This document shows, piece by piece, positions 1 to 12,631 of a stretch of 64,000 nt of DNA (positions are counted from its first letter, which is position 1; each line of letters opens with the position of its first letter). The position numbers and the translations under genes were made by a program. The stretch covers positions 558,001 through 622,000 of the forward strand of contig JAALGH010000011.1 in NCBI GenBank assembly GCA_011800155.1, in the 5' to 3' direction. Below the pieces are notes generated by a model. It worked only from the letters and a program-made list of their open reading frames with translations. It ran no database searches and had not been told where the DNA came from. The stretch is from Flammulina velutipes (taxonomy: Eukaryota; Basidiomycota; Agaricomycetes; Agaricales; Physalacriaceae).

Positions 1-604
1 TCAAGTAAACGGGGAACATACGAGGAATCAAATTTTCACGTAGTTCAGCAGATAGAGCTGGAGGTCTTTCTTGACGGAGGCCTCTAGAAAGCATTGTTGT
101 AAGCTATAGGGAGAAAGTTGAGAGTTTAATATGGCAGCAGTAGCGAGCCACACACCCGGTCGGTATCCGTTGGAAGATGGACATTGGGGACTCGGAGTAG
201 GTGCGTCCAATCTGAAAGTGGAAATTCGGAGATACAACAAGGGGATGAGATACCATCCCCGTAGAATGCATTCATGGTGTCGCATTCATTCTTTGATGCT
301 GAGGTAGTCATGAACTTGAAGTACGATATAGGGGTCAGTTCAGTTCCTAAAAGAGATGTGTATATGTCCGTCGGTGTTTGCCAAAAGTTGTGTCTTCATA
401 TATTGCTTGGGCAATAAGTAATTTATAGGCTCCTTATCATCATCTTGTTGTGGCCCACCCAAACCTAGATCTGTGTTACTGAGCTTCTACAGATTTATTC
501 AATCACACGACAACATCATTTAGAGAATGGAGTTTTTATTTAGTAGATGCAATACAGAGGCGACAAAAAACTCCCCGAAGGGAGAAGGTCAAAAAATTAT
601 ATCG
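1..604. other. Region without recognisable gene
   Basis: Short open frames only. None shows a domain, a signal peptide or a convincing exon chain. AT-rich in the second half. I see no transposon protein here. Confidence 0.4.
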
Positions 605-923
605 TCACGAAGAACGACTAATAACGTTCGACAAGACACGGACGAACGATCTTCGAGCCGAAGCCATATCACATCGCGAAAAGCACACGTAAAGCCTCAA
701 TGACACCAAAGCCCAACACTCCGAATGGCAGCAACGGAGGTATATCTCAACGTCACGTTGCGCCGAGGTGAAGGGAAGGAACGTCGCCAGGAACTTGCCA
801 GCGAACTGGCATCCTCCCGAGCGTCTCCCGACACATAGGACGGAGACGCGACGACGAAACCCGCTCCAACGGGGTCTTACCGACCCCCGACAACAATTAT
901 GTCCACAGCATGCATAGCTGTTT

Positions 924-1086
924 TTCGCCTGCATATGGCGCCCCATGCACATTGCATGTCTTCCTGCTGTGCGTAATTGCAACAGCGACCTCTGCATTGA
1001 GGTCATTCGCCTATATATGGCTCCCTCATGCACATTGCATGTCTTCCTGCTGTGCGTGTTTGCAACAGCAACCTCGCACTGAGGCT
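924..1086. repeat. Tandem repeat, two units of about 82 bases
   Basis: Two adjacent imperfect copies begin with ttcgcct, at about 924 and 1006. Both contain atgcacattgcatgtcttcc followed by tgctgtgcgt. The repeat produces Cys-rich open frames on both strands, which I regard as by-products of the repeat and not as genes. Confidence 0.7.
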
Positions 1087-1464
1087 GTATACACCGATAT
1101 TGGTGGTCCGTGTGTCTACTCGACACGTCTGCTGCGCGTTAAGCACAGGTGCTCAGAGGCACAATCCGTCGATGTCCTATGTGTTGCGTCGTAGCAAGCA
1201 ATCATTCGAGTCCTGGCAAACATGACTCGGAGAGATTCTTCCCCGTAGACTGCAAAACGAACTTCGTTAACAAAAGGATGGGGCAGAGGGAAGAATTACG
1301 CACTTTTTCAGTTGCCATTCAAGGATCTCTTGGACACGGATTCACTATGGTGTTGCTGAGTAGGGTATTGCCGGAGGACGATAAGCACGCACGACTTGGA
1401 CAATGAAGATAAAAAGGGATATGAAGATAAGGGAGAGTTTTCAGAGTGAAGAGTGCTAAGAGCT

Positions 1465-1788
1465 CTATCCATTGCCGTTGATATCAACAGCCGACGAACT
1501 CACGTCCGCGAGGACGCGTTGAGTGCGATAGCCAAGTACAGCGTGTGCCTCAGGACGTTCGAAAAGAGCCTTATCCTCGCCCTCGTCAGTTGAGTCTTCG
1601 GGCATAAGAAGATCGGCAGCCAGCAGTGCAACGAAACAAGTGGTGACAAGGAAGTTGAACGTTGAACGTTGAACTCTGGCCCGAAATCGGAGTTTGAAAA
1701 TATGTTGATTGATGTGCGCCACACGGCCCAGACCATCTGCCACGAGCTTTGGCTCCTTGGACTTCAACTTATTGCGATTCATAGTCAC
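1465..1788 (-). CDS. Doubtful 107-residue hypothetical protein
   Basis: An uninterrupted frame from ATG with a basic N-terminus, one possible hydrophobic segment (about residues 45-62) and an acidic stretch after it. A short repeat (gaacgtt repeated) lies inside it at about 1653-1672. I do not recognise a family, and a second long frame overlaps on the same strand. It could equally be chance. The surrounding 1100-2200 holds nothing else I can support. Confidence 0.15.
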   Translation of the reverse strand: MTMNRNKLKSKEPKLVADGLGRVAHINQHIFKLRFRARVQRSTFNFLVTTCFVALLAADLLMPEDSTDEGEDKALFERPEAHAVLGYRTQRVLADVSSSAVDINGNG

Positions 1789-2208
1789 TTCGTAGCAAAT
1801 CGTGCGTCAATTGCACTCTAGTCCACTCGACATTGAGCGCATCCCATATACTTTTTACGCCACAGATAGCAGGAAAACTCAGGTTCAAAAGTATCCTGGA
1901 ATCTGAGTAGTTTAGTACTATATTCTCTCGAATAAATCAAATCGTAGTATGGTGTTTTCATGCGAGCATGTTTTGAGTTGCTGGATTATTTTTGACAATT
2001 TGAACGGACATCTTCCGTCTGTAATCGAGAAACCCTAACCCGACGGCAAAAGACGTAATAGGCGTGCATTCAAGTTATTGCTCGTCGTTGTCTCCAGCGT
2101 TGATGAGTTTGTTCTGTTGTTGTTCTCTACCACAAACAACGAGCTAGGCGCCAAAGCCCACATTGTATACTCGGGCTATGAACATTACTTGCACTACAAA
2201 GGACACCC

Positions 2209-3401
2209 ATGGCATCTATCGATGAATTCGTATACCTCCTAGCTGCGTCGGACGTGCATTCGGTGCGTTTCATTCTCTGTTTTCCTGCTTCCCAGCTGAA
2301 ATGGCATTAGCCTCAGGCAAGCAGCCGTATCCTGTCCATTCCCCATCTTGTCAGAGTTCTTCTCTCCAGCGAAGCATCCCTTTACGACACCGTGGACTAC
2401 GTGATTTCAGAAACAGTCACCTACGCGCCCTTCCCCGACATACGCCCCATCCTCATGCCTGTACGCGAAGCATTCGCAGATTTCATCGACAATGTCGCGT
2501 CGGCATGGGAAGAAGCGTCCGAGCTTTTGCAGCACAGTCACAGCTCCATCGGCACACAAAATACACCATACGATCCCACAAACATGCATACCCGTATACA
2601 GCAGGCGCGCGACGTCCTTCCCTACCTCGACAGCGTCCTCGAAACCATAAAAGACCTCCTCACCCGCGAACGTGCGACGAATGACTGGTTTTTCCTCAGA
2701 CTCATAGGCATCCCCTCCGCCTGGGACAAGGCGCGCCATGACTTACCACACGCCATCTCCCTCCTGCACCGCTCATGTCGCGAAATCCTAGAATCCCTCG
2801 TCGCCGTCGAACGCAGCGTGCTCCGCCTCCGCGATTCATTCGCCAACTGGGAATGGGCTCGCCGTTACCAACGAGACGAACGCCTCCGCGGGGAGGTCTA
2901 CAGCCAGGTCGAAATCGTCCAGACACCCATTGCACCGCTTCGGACGCACGTCGACCAGCTGAGGAGACATCCAAAGTTGGAGTTGAGCAGACGAGCGGAT
3001 CAGCTCAAGCCTGGTGAACTTGAACGGTCAGTTTTCGCCGTTTTTTGCGGTTGGCGTCCCGGGAACTGATTCCGTGCTAGGTTAAGCATGAGTAGCTACG
3101 CATCTTCGTCTACCAAGGGGAAAGAACGAGAGAGGACTGTGCTGGCACCGTCCGAAATGCTCAAAGCTATCAACGCAGGCCATCCCACAGCCGATGATAG
3201 ATTTAGTATCGGTGAATGATTCGGGTTTTTGTCTTTTGGATTACATTACTTGGTTTGTTGGCATAATCGGATTCTCTTTCTCGCCCATAGGTGTTCGAGA
3301 GCGTAAAAGGCACTGGCAAGTTCATCGGCCTGTGCACCCGCGAGAGGCTCAAAGTCTTCAGTTTTCCATGTCGCGGTGGCGAGATCTACATCTACCAGTA
3401 G
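2209..3401 (+). CDS. Unrecognised protein, spliced, alpha-helical
   Basis: The ATG at 2209 opens an 18-codon exon (2209-2262). An intron at 2263-2316 joins in phase 0 to a long exon (2317-3026) that is rich in helix formers and resembles a fungal protein of unknown function. A second intron (3027-3080) leads into a low-complexity, Ser- and Lys-rich exon. The last exon after the acceptor at about 3291 reads well as a conserved-looking tail (FESVKGTGKFIGLC and onward to TAG at 3399-3401). The best donor, at about 3210, leaves that exon one base out of phase, so the exact 3' structure is unresolved or the gene carries a frame error. No domain was recognised. It stands alone, with the nearest supported gene more than 2.5 kb away. 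I infer a real expressed gene from the splice continuity only. Confidence 0.5.
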
Positions 3402-3606
3402 TCTGACATTTGAGTATATCCGGTACTACGCGCATACGATCATCGAGAGCGCCGGCTTGACATCATGTATATGGTATTGCGGGTCTGTCGGCGGTGGTCT
3501 ACGAACCGACTTGTGTGTTCGGACAGAGCTCATTATGGTGTCACTGTCCAATTACACTTATAGCTGTGCGCTAATTCGAGCTGAAGATGTGAAAGAATTA
3601 TATTGC

Positions 3607-3660
3607 GTAGACTCGTAGGATGTATCATATTCTAGACTCGTAGGATGTATCATATTCTAG
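3607..3660. repeat. Perfect tandem duplication of about 27 bases
   Basis: The unit gactcgtaggatgtatcat plus attcta occurs twice back to back. This looks like a recent slippage or small duplication. No gene is present in 3402-3775. Confidence 0.8.
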
Positions 3661-3775
3661 GTCATCCCGAAGATCGATCCAGTGCAGAGGCTGTAGTCAG
3701 ACAAAAGCCCAGAAAAGCCCATCAGTAGCACAGAAAAGGACAAGTAGACTGCCGGGTCAGATTTCAGTGTTCGTT

Positions 3776-5670
3776 TCGGTACATATCCTCCTAGTCCGAG
3801 TCGCTAGAGGTCACACAAAGCTAAAGGATAGCGCACCAAGAGCATCATACGTAAGAGGGTCGACTATGAAAGAATCAGCATGTGGCGTCCGACACAGTAA
3901 TAAAATCATTAATCACCTCGTAGCATGGTATGTCGGACAACGGCGCTTCAGGAAAGTAGTGACTGCACCCCGTGCATACTTTATGGGTCCTGAACGACGC
4001 CTAACACCAACGGGCTGCTTGTAAGCCCTGAAGGTGGCGCATCACCTAGACGCAGATCCAACATTGGAATCTGGTAATCTGTTGACCAGTCAGCGACGCG
4101 TTCGATGATGAGATGAATAGAGGATAAGTACCTAGGCAAGCGGTAGTCGGAGCAACGGCGCGTCAGGAAAGTAGCGTCTGCACCCATGACAGCGCGCTAC
4201 TCTGTGTTGTCCTGAACGACGCCTAAACTCCTGGAGCTTGTTGAAAACTCCGGAGGTGCCGATCTTGAGGTCACACATCACACAGGTCGGTTTTGTGGGT
4301 GGTTGGGTGGTTCGACGAGCGTTCGCCCCCGCCTTGTGATGCCCTTCCACGCGACAGCACGTGCTCATGCTACTGGTAAGGTAGGTCGCGCTTCGCAGCA
4401 CCACTCGGCGGTCGCAAAGAGGCTCGTCGTTGACGAGAAGAGCGTAGAAGCAAAAGAGAGAGCGGGCCGAGAAGTTGGTTCGACGAGCATTCACTCCCGC
4501 CTCATGGTGCCCTTCCACGCGACAGCACACTTGTGGGAGTGTGCTCACATTCCTAAGGAACGTTACGTCGCGCTTCGCAGCATCACTCGACAGTCGCAAA
4601 GAGGCTCGTCGGCGAGGTGCAAAAGAAGAGGTTACGAGCTGGACACAAGTTAGCCATTGGGTAAATTGTGGCGATGGGAATGCTTACCATGGTGGGTATA
4701 ATGGCGTAGTAAGAACACTGCAGCCATGTTAGAATAAAGATCAGATCTAAATGCGAAAAGACATACGATAGGTGTCCCCTTCGCGCGCAAGCTTCGACGA
4801 TCGTTGGATTGTGGCGCTGATTATGAGTGGGCAGCCCGATCGTGCATGCAATGACCTTGACCTTGACCTCGATCACGACGACTTGGATGGATGAATGATA
4901 TTCATAGCGTTAAGCATAATGGTGTGTTAAGGCATCCAAGCCGAGCGACGAGGCCGTTAGACTGAGTGATGATATTTTGTGGCGGTCTACAGCGTTGGCG
5001 TCAGTCGTGAGATAGCATCGACGGGGAAGGAAGGACGTACCATTACATGATGAAGCTATGGATGTGGCGAGGGAGAGCGATGGAGTGGATCGCTTCCCTC
5101 TAGTGTGGTAAACATGGTAGTGGGGGGAAGGAGACCTGTTCTGAGGAGAGACGTCGGATTCGAGAGGTTTTTATACCCCAGCGTCAAAACAAGGGAAAAC
5201 AAGGAAGGCCGTAGCGGCCATCAGCACAAGACAAGGATCGACGAGGAGGACATAATGACAGGATGATGGGCGCTTAAGCTCGTTTTATGGATTTTCAACC
5301 TGGAGACGAAGATTGAGGTGCCACGAAAAAGTTGGAGGCGCATGGTACCCATTAATATCATATTTACCAACAATAACTGGACACAGAGAGCAAGAAACGC
5401 GTTCAGAATGGGCTAAACTTGCTTGACGCCTCTTGACATCGGATGTCATCTTTGTGGGTCCACATCACATCGATAGACAAACGTTCTGATCATCGGGTCC
5501 CAAGACAATAAGGCGGGGTTTGAAACGAGGACACAGGTCTTGGTATCGATTGCGTATTGTTCTACGAGGAGAACAAGGTGGTGGCGGAGAAGAAAGTTCG
5601 CGCCGTCACGGTTGACGGCGAATGGCCAGGCATTCCAGCGGTTACTAATCGACAAAGGCTGATACTAAGA
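3776..5670. repeat. Copy 1 of a 1.8-kb dispersed direct repeat
   Basis: This segment matches 18211-20060 in the same orientation across its whole length with scattered substitutions and small indels. It has internal tandem duplications: a ~165-base unit (about 4313-4430 and 4479-4611) and a ~200-base unit (about 3938-4040 and 4141-4260). On the minus strand a TATA-like box (ggggtataaaaacc at about 5175) precedes frames that include a segment with two CxxC pairs (TCVMCDLKIG ... RCHGCRRYF, about 4132-4290). No reverse transcriptase, transposase, terminal inverted repeat or LTR was recognised. It may be a non-autonomous mobile element or a duplicated small gene family. Confidence 0.7.
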
Positions 5671-6002
5671 GTGATTTCATCATGTAACAATGCGCAGGAC
5701 GTTTACATACCTCAATCGTTCATACGATATCAAGTTGCCACGTCCAGCCAGCTTAACTCTCTGCAGTCGTAGTAGTGCGGTGATCCTCGATGATGAGAAA
5801 CATTCTTGTCTGGAACGGACGCTAGCGGTAGGGTGTTGACGATGATCACGATAAAGTAGGTGTGAGAGAACTGATGATGGTGGTGGGTACGCTTACGGCA
5901 TTGACATAAACTTCAAGTTCGCGCCTTTCGATTGAACATTGAACTCTCATCCAGTAGGAGCCACAGAGCGATAGGGCCCCAACAAACTATATGGACGTAT
6001 GC

Positions 6003-6543
6003 TCAGTGAGATGAAGTATCGGGAGATGATGCACCATTACCGGTATCGCTAGATGTGCAGTCGAAGTGGCGAAGCGAAATCTCGTGGCGGATAATATCAT
6101 GCAAACAGTTTGCTTCCCGCCATGCGTTGGATCCCATGGCACCTCCTGGTTCCAGTGATACAAGACCTCGGCAAGTACTTGGAATACATGGGCCAATCGT
6201 CAAGTCCCATACCTTCATCTTTAGATTCCGAAGCCCGGGCATGATATCAGATAGGTAGTAGCCAAGGAGAAGGAGTCAAAATGTAGAGACAAAGTCTCCG
6301 TGTTGGGGAATAGAGCGAGCACGTCGGTAATGCGGTTGACAGAGGAGCGGGGGCAGCGAGATAGGATTCTTTGCGAAGGTTTCCGGCAAGTTTACAGTTG
6401 ATTATGATGCTGATGTTATCAAGCATCCTAGCACGTAGAGCCCGAAGGGCGAACAGTTTCGAAGAAGAGGATGACTATAGTAGTCGGATACCGCGGCTGG
6501 TGATAGAGGGTCGGTAGACAGAGATGGCAACTGGTGTGGACAT
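6003..6543 (-). pseudogene. Decayed copy of leucine-rich-type gene
   Basis: Read on the minus strand from ATG at 6543, the segment starts like the gene at 59550 (STP.AISVY) and ends with the same block (SLRHFDCTS, GNG). In between it has a stop early in the frame (ctactatag) and several frame changes, so it cannot encode the full protein. Leu-rich spacing (NLKMKVWDL, LFPNTETLSL) suggests an F-box or LRR-type ancestor, but no F-box was seen. Its 3' flank is the 1.8-kb repeat. The stretch 5671-6002 shows nothing I can support. Confidence 0.6.
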
Positions 6544-6785
6544 GATGGTTAGAGGGATACGAGGGTATTTATCTGATCGGGCTCACCAGGCGTGTATTTA
6601 TAGTGTGGACTCTCAAACCATGTAGTTCTTGAGGGCAAGGTTGAAGCTCCTACAAGCCCATGAAGAAGTAATTCCTGCAGAACTCTGCTCACAATTGATA
6701 TTAGTACGAGGAGCGTAGGTAAATAGTATATACACTGAGCTAGTTTGTCTCTCTAGCAGAATCTTCCACCTCGGAGTTTGTCTCA

Positions 6786-8203
6786 TTACCGAATTCTTGA
6801 GTATACCTCGGCAGTGACAAAGTGCCATATATAATGAGTCCAACCTTCAAGAACGCCGGCACCTGTCATGATATGCAAACAATCAGAAGTGACATGCGCA
6901 TCTGGTCGTAGGCGCCCTGGCCTGTCAATGCGAAGGTAATGGATGTTCGGGAACTGGACCGACGAAAGCACACGCTGCAAAACAAGTCAGTCAACGAGCA
7001 AAGAAAGAATCACTGAAAGAAAAACCCACCTCAAACACTTCGTTAAACTCCCAGATATTGCCCCAATTATACCAGAACCACCGCATAGGTTTGATCTCCG
7101 TCCACGGCTCCCAGTGATCATGACAGTCCTCGTGTCCCGGGAGGTAGGCCCTCACGACGATCTGCCTCTGACCACGCCTACCATTAGGGAGCACAAACCC
7201 ATTCTGAGCAAACAGCGCTCTCTGTGCGTCCGTCGCCCACTTGCTCATAGCAATCTCAAAGAACTCAATCACGCCAGCAATTCCATAGCCCTCCGACGGC
7301 TTGCTCTCGTCGCGATATCCAGCGAACAACGTCGTTGTCCAATGCCCGCCCGTGCTCGTTACAAGCGTGCCGTAATTAGCTTCGGGAAGGGGAGCCGTGA
7401 AGAGGCCCATGGAATAGTCGAAATCCAGGGACCATGCAGCTTCCTCGCTGAAGAGCTGGAAATCTTCTGGGTCGTTGTATACTTTGCGGTGCAGTTCGAC
7501 GAGAGCGGGTTGGTCAAGGATGAGGTCCACACGCCTGAACGTAACGAGAGGGGTTCCGGTAATGTTGAAGCCTCGGGGGAACTTTATAGACTTTACTAAT
7601 GGTGAATCGGGGTTGAGGTAGAGGTTCTGTGGCCATGCGCGGTCAAAGTAGGGGTTCTTGACGTAGTCTGGGGTGGCGACGACGTGTGGGTATAGACTGC
7701 ATGATAAGGAGAAGAAGTGGCCCTCCGATATGGAATCTGTTGTAGTTCAGCTTCGCCGCCATGTATCACAGGAGAATGAACGCACCACCGAGAATAAGCC
7801 AGCCACCTTTTTCTACCAGGTCCTTGACTAGGGCTTCACGGTTGAATTCTCGTATGTAGCACTCCTCTGAGGGCTGCCACTTCCAATTTGTGACCTTGGG
7901 AAACCGTGCCCAGTGCTTCTCGTTGTCGGCAGCGAGATGCCAGTAGAACTCCCGCGAGCTGGCGCATCCTTCGAAACCTCCGAGCGGTATCACATCGTCG
8001 CGGCTGCCAACGGTTTCGTTAGAGCCTGCGCCGTCGTAAACCCAAGCGCCGTCGTTGTACGCCTCCGGGGTGCAAGGCGCCCTCTTTCTCGTCGTAAAGA
8101 AGTCGGCCGCAGACGAGGTTTTGTAGGTATAAACGAGCAGCAGAAGAGACACGAACCCACCCAGGAGAAATATCCTGACGAGTGGTCGTGGCCGAGTGAT
8201 CAT
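6786..8203 (-). CDS. PC-esterase (PMR5/Cas1-type SGNH) membrane protein
   Basis: Three exons (8203-7786, 7736-7030, 6974-6786) join in phase to give about 437 residues. The N-terminus has a single hydrophobic anchor (about residues 9-26) after a short basic stretch, as in a type II Golgi or ER membrane protein. The first splice junction rebuilds the GDS block (GGDSISEGHFFSLSC), and the last exon carries the second block with the Asp-His pair (TSDCLHIMTGAGVLEGW). This block order is that of the PC-esterase family, whose members O-acetylate or deacetylate cell-wall or surface glycans. The substrate here cannot be read from sequence. Both introns are 49-55 bases with normal GT-AG ends. The upstream 8204-8753 holds one long open frame on the same strand (see rejected items). 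Confidence 0.85.
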
Positions 8204-8753
8204 GGTGGTCGAAAAGAAATGAATCTTTTACTTTGCGGTGCGCATTCTGGGGTGACAAGTTTAGATCACCCCTGATCATGAGTTGATTGAATCCAAGATT
8301 AGACTTGGAAAGATCGTCCGTATGTGCCTTTATATTGAGAGTGCGTCGCTGTTCACCTCCCTCCACTAGACGATAATGCAAAAGTCCTTGCTCTGACAGC
8401 TTCAAAGAGAATTCAAAATGTTGCACTGGATCCCATAACAACAAGTGCTCCACAGGCTCTGACCTATGTTCTCCACCGCCATCATCAGAATTCAATTGCA
8501 ACCGCTTAGATGCCGATGGCAAGCTGCTATTTTGATAGAATGTGGCGCTTTGTGTATCATGACGGGTTGACAGAAGTTCCAGAGCTATCGATATCTTTAC
8601 TCTGGATTTTGCATGTTCCCTCACGTTCAGACAACGGACTTTGGGCGCCTGGACCGCATTTCCATCGTTTCCAACTTGAAGCTTTAGGGAACCGTTGGAT
8701 TCGGCCATTACAGCATCTACAGCCATAAATAAACTTGGAAATGTCACGAACAT

Positions 8754-9813
8754 AATTTTAGACTTTGTAGTACATACAGTCTAGTTTCGAGGGTTAACGT
8801 TCAAAGAGCTGACGAGTGATAGAGCTTTGTTAAACTGCCACCGCCGTTTCCCACTAGTAGAAGACTAAGTAGATGCCCTAAGCGTCGAGTCGGAGAATCA
8901 ACGGAGAAATGAAGCATCTTTCTGGTTGTGTGGCGTTCGTCGAATTGAAGGTTGGTGTGCTACGTGAGAAAGTTCCCCTTATCTTCATGAGATTGGAGGA
9001 GATTAAATCTTATCACCTGAGATCTGCAGAGGCGTTCAAGGACGGTGCAAACGCTTAGCACGCGTCACTGGAGATAAACACCACAGCGGCTCCTACCTAC
9101 CTCCGTTCATTACGGCTGAAGGATTTCCACCCGGTCAGCTGTGTTTGCAAACGCCATGCATTTTAATTATGTTTCCTCAGCTGGCCATGGCAAGCAAAAT
9201 GAATGTTCAATGGTTGGAACAGCCAATATCGTACGGTACATGTTGGGCCATGGAGGCTGCTCTTTGGAAGCGTGAGACTTATCAAGTGCCTACTCTTCTC
9301 TTCTTCCACAAACAAATGGTTGATAGCTAAGAGTGGCCAAAGTCCTGGAAAGGAAAAGAAAGATGGCGCATCAAAGTGATGTCATACGAATACTCGGTTT
9401 CCCACTTGTTGGACGGCACATTTATTCGGAAGTTTGGTGTATAAATCGTCGAAAATGACGTGGAAAATCGCACTGAGCAAAGCAGCGGACGAAAGAGGTC
9501 TACGATGACACCGAGTCGCCTTTTTAGGCAAAGATCGTCGGGAAAAATGCCGTTTCTGATTGTTTTCGTTTGTGGAGCCCTTTTGACCCGTTTCCGTCAA
9601 GTCTCCACACCTCCGCCCCAGCCTTTTGCGTCTTCTCCACCATCTCGAACGTCGAGCTCGCTGTTCTCGACGACGACCACGCTCTTTCTAACGAATATTG
9701 AACGGCTTGGATGGATTCAACCCGCCTCGTGCGTCTGCCTTGTCGTCGAGCGTGTCGACCGAAACTCACGCTTTCTATCGATACTATTATAGGATGCAAC
9801 TTCACGATCTCCC
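8754..9813. other. Intergenic region and pyrimidine-rich leader
   Basis: No convincing gene. From about 9550 to 9800 the plus strand is CT-rich, which fits the promoter and 5' leader of the RNA-binding protein gene that starts at 9814. Confidence 0.4.
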
Positions 9814-12110
9814 ATGCCCGTCGTCTCGTCCATCGCTGCTGGTCAACAGCCTTCAAATGATGACATTGAAGCCGTCATCCAAATGGCCACGTCCGCCCGC
9901 CCCTCGCCAGACGGAAGAACGGGACCGCCGAGAGACACTCGCACGCAGTTATTCGTCGGAAATGTACGTGCCAGCTCGTCGCACTATCACCGCCTTGTAA
10001 CCGTCTCAATCCTCAGCTGCCGTACCGCGTCCGATGGCAGGACCTAAAGGACTTATTCCGACAGGCTGGCACTGTTCTTCGCGCAGATGTATCTTTGGGA
10101 CCGGACAACCGTTCGCGTGGCTACGGCACCGTCCTTCTCGCAACGGCGGAAGACGCTGGGCGAGCAGTTGACAAGTTCAACGGCTACTCGTGGCAAACTC
10201 GAATCCTCGAAGTGCGCCCCGACCGTCTACCGCCAGACTTTGAAAATCCCACCCCTGCGCCGTCCGTAAACTATCCATTACCCGACCTCGACTCGCTTTC
10301 GATATACGACCGGCCAACATCATCCAACGGAGGCGGTAAAAACCTGTTTGTCGGCAACGTACGCACGCTGTTTAACGTCATCGATTGCATTCTGATTTCA
10401 TTTACAGCTACCCTTCCACTGTCAATGGCAGGACTTGAAGGACCTCTTTCGTCAGGCGGGGACTATCATTCGCGCTGATGTTGCCATGGGGCAGGATGGC
10501 CGCTCAAGGGGATTTGGAACAGTCGTCTTTGCTACAGATTATGACGCGGATCGCGCAGTAAAGATGTTCAATGGGTGCGACACTCATCTCCGCTCTCTGG
10601 CCTCGTACTCACACGTTCTGTCAGGTATGAGTACAATGGACGAGCACTCAAAGTTCACTACGACAAGTTCTCGGCCTCTGGCACCACGCCCGCTTCTCCA
10701 TCAATAGCCGCGTACAGCTCACCCTATGTTGGTCAAGGTGGTAACTCCCACCCGGGACACATCACACTGCCGTCGGGATACCATCTCGATTTCTCTGCGC
10801 CAAATTCGCCGTATGACATCTATCCACCTCAGTTGCAGATGTCAATGCCCCATCCACACCACACACAATCTCATATTCATCAACCTATTGCCTTGAAGGA
10901 GCCTATACGGCCGCCTCTCATGAATCCTCAGCGTTCGACGTCTTCAACAACGTCCTCGGCAGATTCTCGAAAACCGTCCAATGGCTCAACATCCATATCC
11001 AACGCCTCATCGACCACCACCCCACCGTCAGAAGGCGCTCCGACGTCTCCATCACAGAGCCATTCTCACCAAACACATCCCCATCATCCTGGTCCTATTT
11101 CAATACCTCCGCCGCCCCCGGTAGCATCGTTCGCAATGCACCACAATCCTCACCAAATGTCCCCTGCTCTTGTTTCTCCAATGTACCATCCTATGTCGCC
11201 GATGTACCATGGGCAGATGCCGATGACGCCGCACGGTCTTCCACCCATTACGCCATCTATGCCACCATTTACCTTCCTACCATCATTCGGAGCGCCGCTG
11301 AAGACGAGCGAGAGTGACATGTCGATAAATGGCTATCATCATCTACACTATCCCATGACCTCTTCCTCATTAGCACAGACACTTCCAATGACCCCCACAC
11401 CTCCTTCTCCGACCGCAGAGAATCCGCTCGAGGCTGCCGGTGCCCACGCTTCAACATCTCAGACTGGGGGATGGCAAACGCGCCAACAGCAGCAGCCCAA
11501 GAAAGCTTCTCCAACACGCCGTCAGGCTCCTCAAGTGCCGTATCCTCTACAGGCGCCACACCTTACTCCCTTCTCACCTGGAGTTGCGATGTCTCCTGGT
11601 GGGCCATTCTGGGGCCGAAATCCATATATGAACGCTGCTCCTGGTGCACCTGTCCACCCATATCAAGGCAGCCCCCATATGTATCCCATGCCCAGCCCCG
11701 GGATGTATCCGATTCCGAGCCCAGGCGGGTTCACACTCCACCCCCAACCCAGTCCTGGAGGTTTCTTCTACAGCACTGGTGTGGCGGCTGAGCCCAAAGG
11801 CTACTTTGACAGTGTGATGTCTATGGCTAGCCTGCCGAGTAATGGCTACTTTGGGGGTGTGGAGAGCGAGATATTGAGGGAGAAGAAGACGGAGGTGTTC
11901 GGGGAGGAGAAGCGAGAAGTGGAAGAGAAGAAGAAGAAGGGGGAGGGACCTGTTATTGTTGAGGATGTGTTCTTTGCGAATACTGCTGGTCCGTCGAGGA
12001 CGCATTCGATGTCGAATGGGGACAAGCGACCTGTGATCGTGAGGGGATCTGATTCGGATCCGGCGCGCGTTCTCTCGAAGAGCGGGGAGCAGAGTCCTGC
12101 GGAGGCGTAA
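9814..12110 (+). CDS. Two-RRM RNA-binding protein with Pro-rich C-terminus
   Basis: Exons 9814-9963, 10017-10358, 10408-10574 and 10625-12110 give 714 residues. RRM1 (about residues 44-125) and RRM2 (about 155-235) have clear RNP2 (QLFVGN, NLFVGN) and RNP1 (RSRGYGTVLL, RSRGFGTVVF) motifs and share the string WQDLKDLFRQAGT, the signature of the yeast Gbp2/Hrb1 type of RRM. The rest is a long Pro/Ser/His/Met-rich disordered tail ending in a charged segment with Lys/Glu runs. It probably binds mRNA in nucleus or cytoplasm. The tail suggests condensate or protein contacts, which is inference. Introns 1 and 2 both fall in phase 0 directly after the GN of RNP2, a position shared with the GBP2-like gene at 37677. 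The ATG at 9814 is the first in frame before RRM1. Confidence 0.88.
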
Positions 12111-12631
12111 TGCACTGTATCTTTCCATCTTTTTTTGGTTGCACGCATATCTCTCGCCATGTCATAATTTAATGTTTCTCTATCATTTCTTCACGCTACT
12201 TGCATGTTGTCGTTAGTTGTAACAAATATAATCTAGAACAAGATTGGATATGTGTCTGCCTTTTAGCTGGGTGTGGCTCTTGTGAGGGAAATGTGGCGCA
12301 ATGTGAGTTTTCGTGAATTACCACGCCGATAGTCAGCGGGGATAAGTGGGGCATGGCTTCATTTTTGGTGACCGTGTTACCACCCACAGAGGACTCTGGG
12401 ACGAGATACATGACATCACGTGGGCGTGGTGACATCCGAAGCCGCTGGCAGTGCAGCTGAACGGATTCTGGAAGTGTTCCACTGCCAACTCGGAGGGATG
12501 CCTCAATGCTGAAACTTATTGTTCATCAATGAAAGCATCAAGGTAAGAGCATAGCGATGTCAATTCCTCAACCATAATTACAAGATTCCGCATAGAGTAA
12601 ATTACAAACAACTTCGAACTTCCTTCCATGA
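12111..12631. other. Convergent 3' intergenic region
   Basis: It lies between two genes whose 3' ends face each other. AT-rich stretches around 12160-12240 and 12575-12610 probably serve as 3' processing sites. No gene was seen. Confidence 0.5.

Noticed and set aside
605..1126. 173-codon Cys-rich minus-strand frame
   Set aside because: It is generated by the 82-base tandem repeat and has no domain, no exon partner and opposite-strand frames of similar quality.
3776..5670. Retrotransposon or DNA transposon
   Set aside because: No reverse transcriptase, integrase or transposase motif, no clear long terminal or terminal inverted repeats and no poly-A tract were found. It is called only a dispersed repeat.
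8019..8753. 244-codon minus-strand frame upstream of and overlapping the PC-esterase gene
   Set aside because: Its second half overlaps PC-esterase exon 1 in another frame. The first half has no recognised domain. It could contain a small gene at 8280-8753, but I cannot support it.
11269..12165. Minus-strand frames inside the RNA-binding protein gene
   Set aside because: They are shadows of the Pro/Ser-rich coding sequence and do not continue into other exons.
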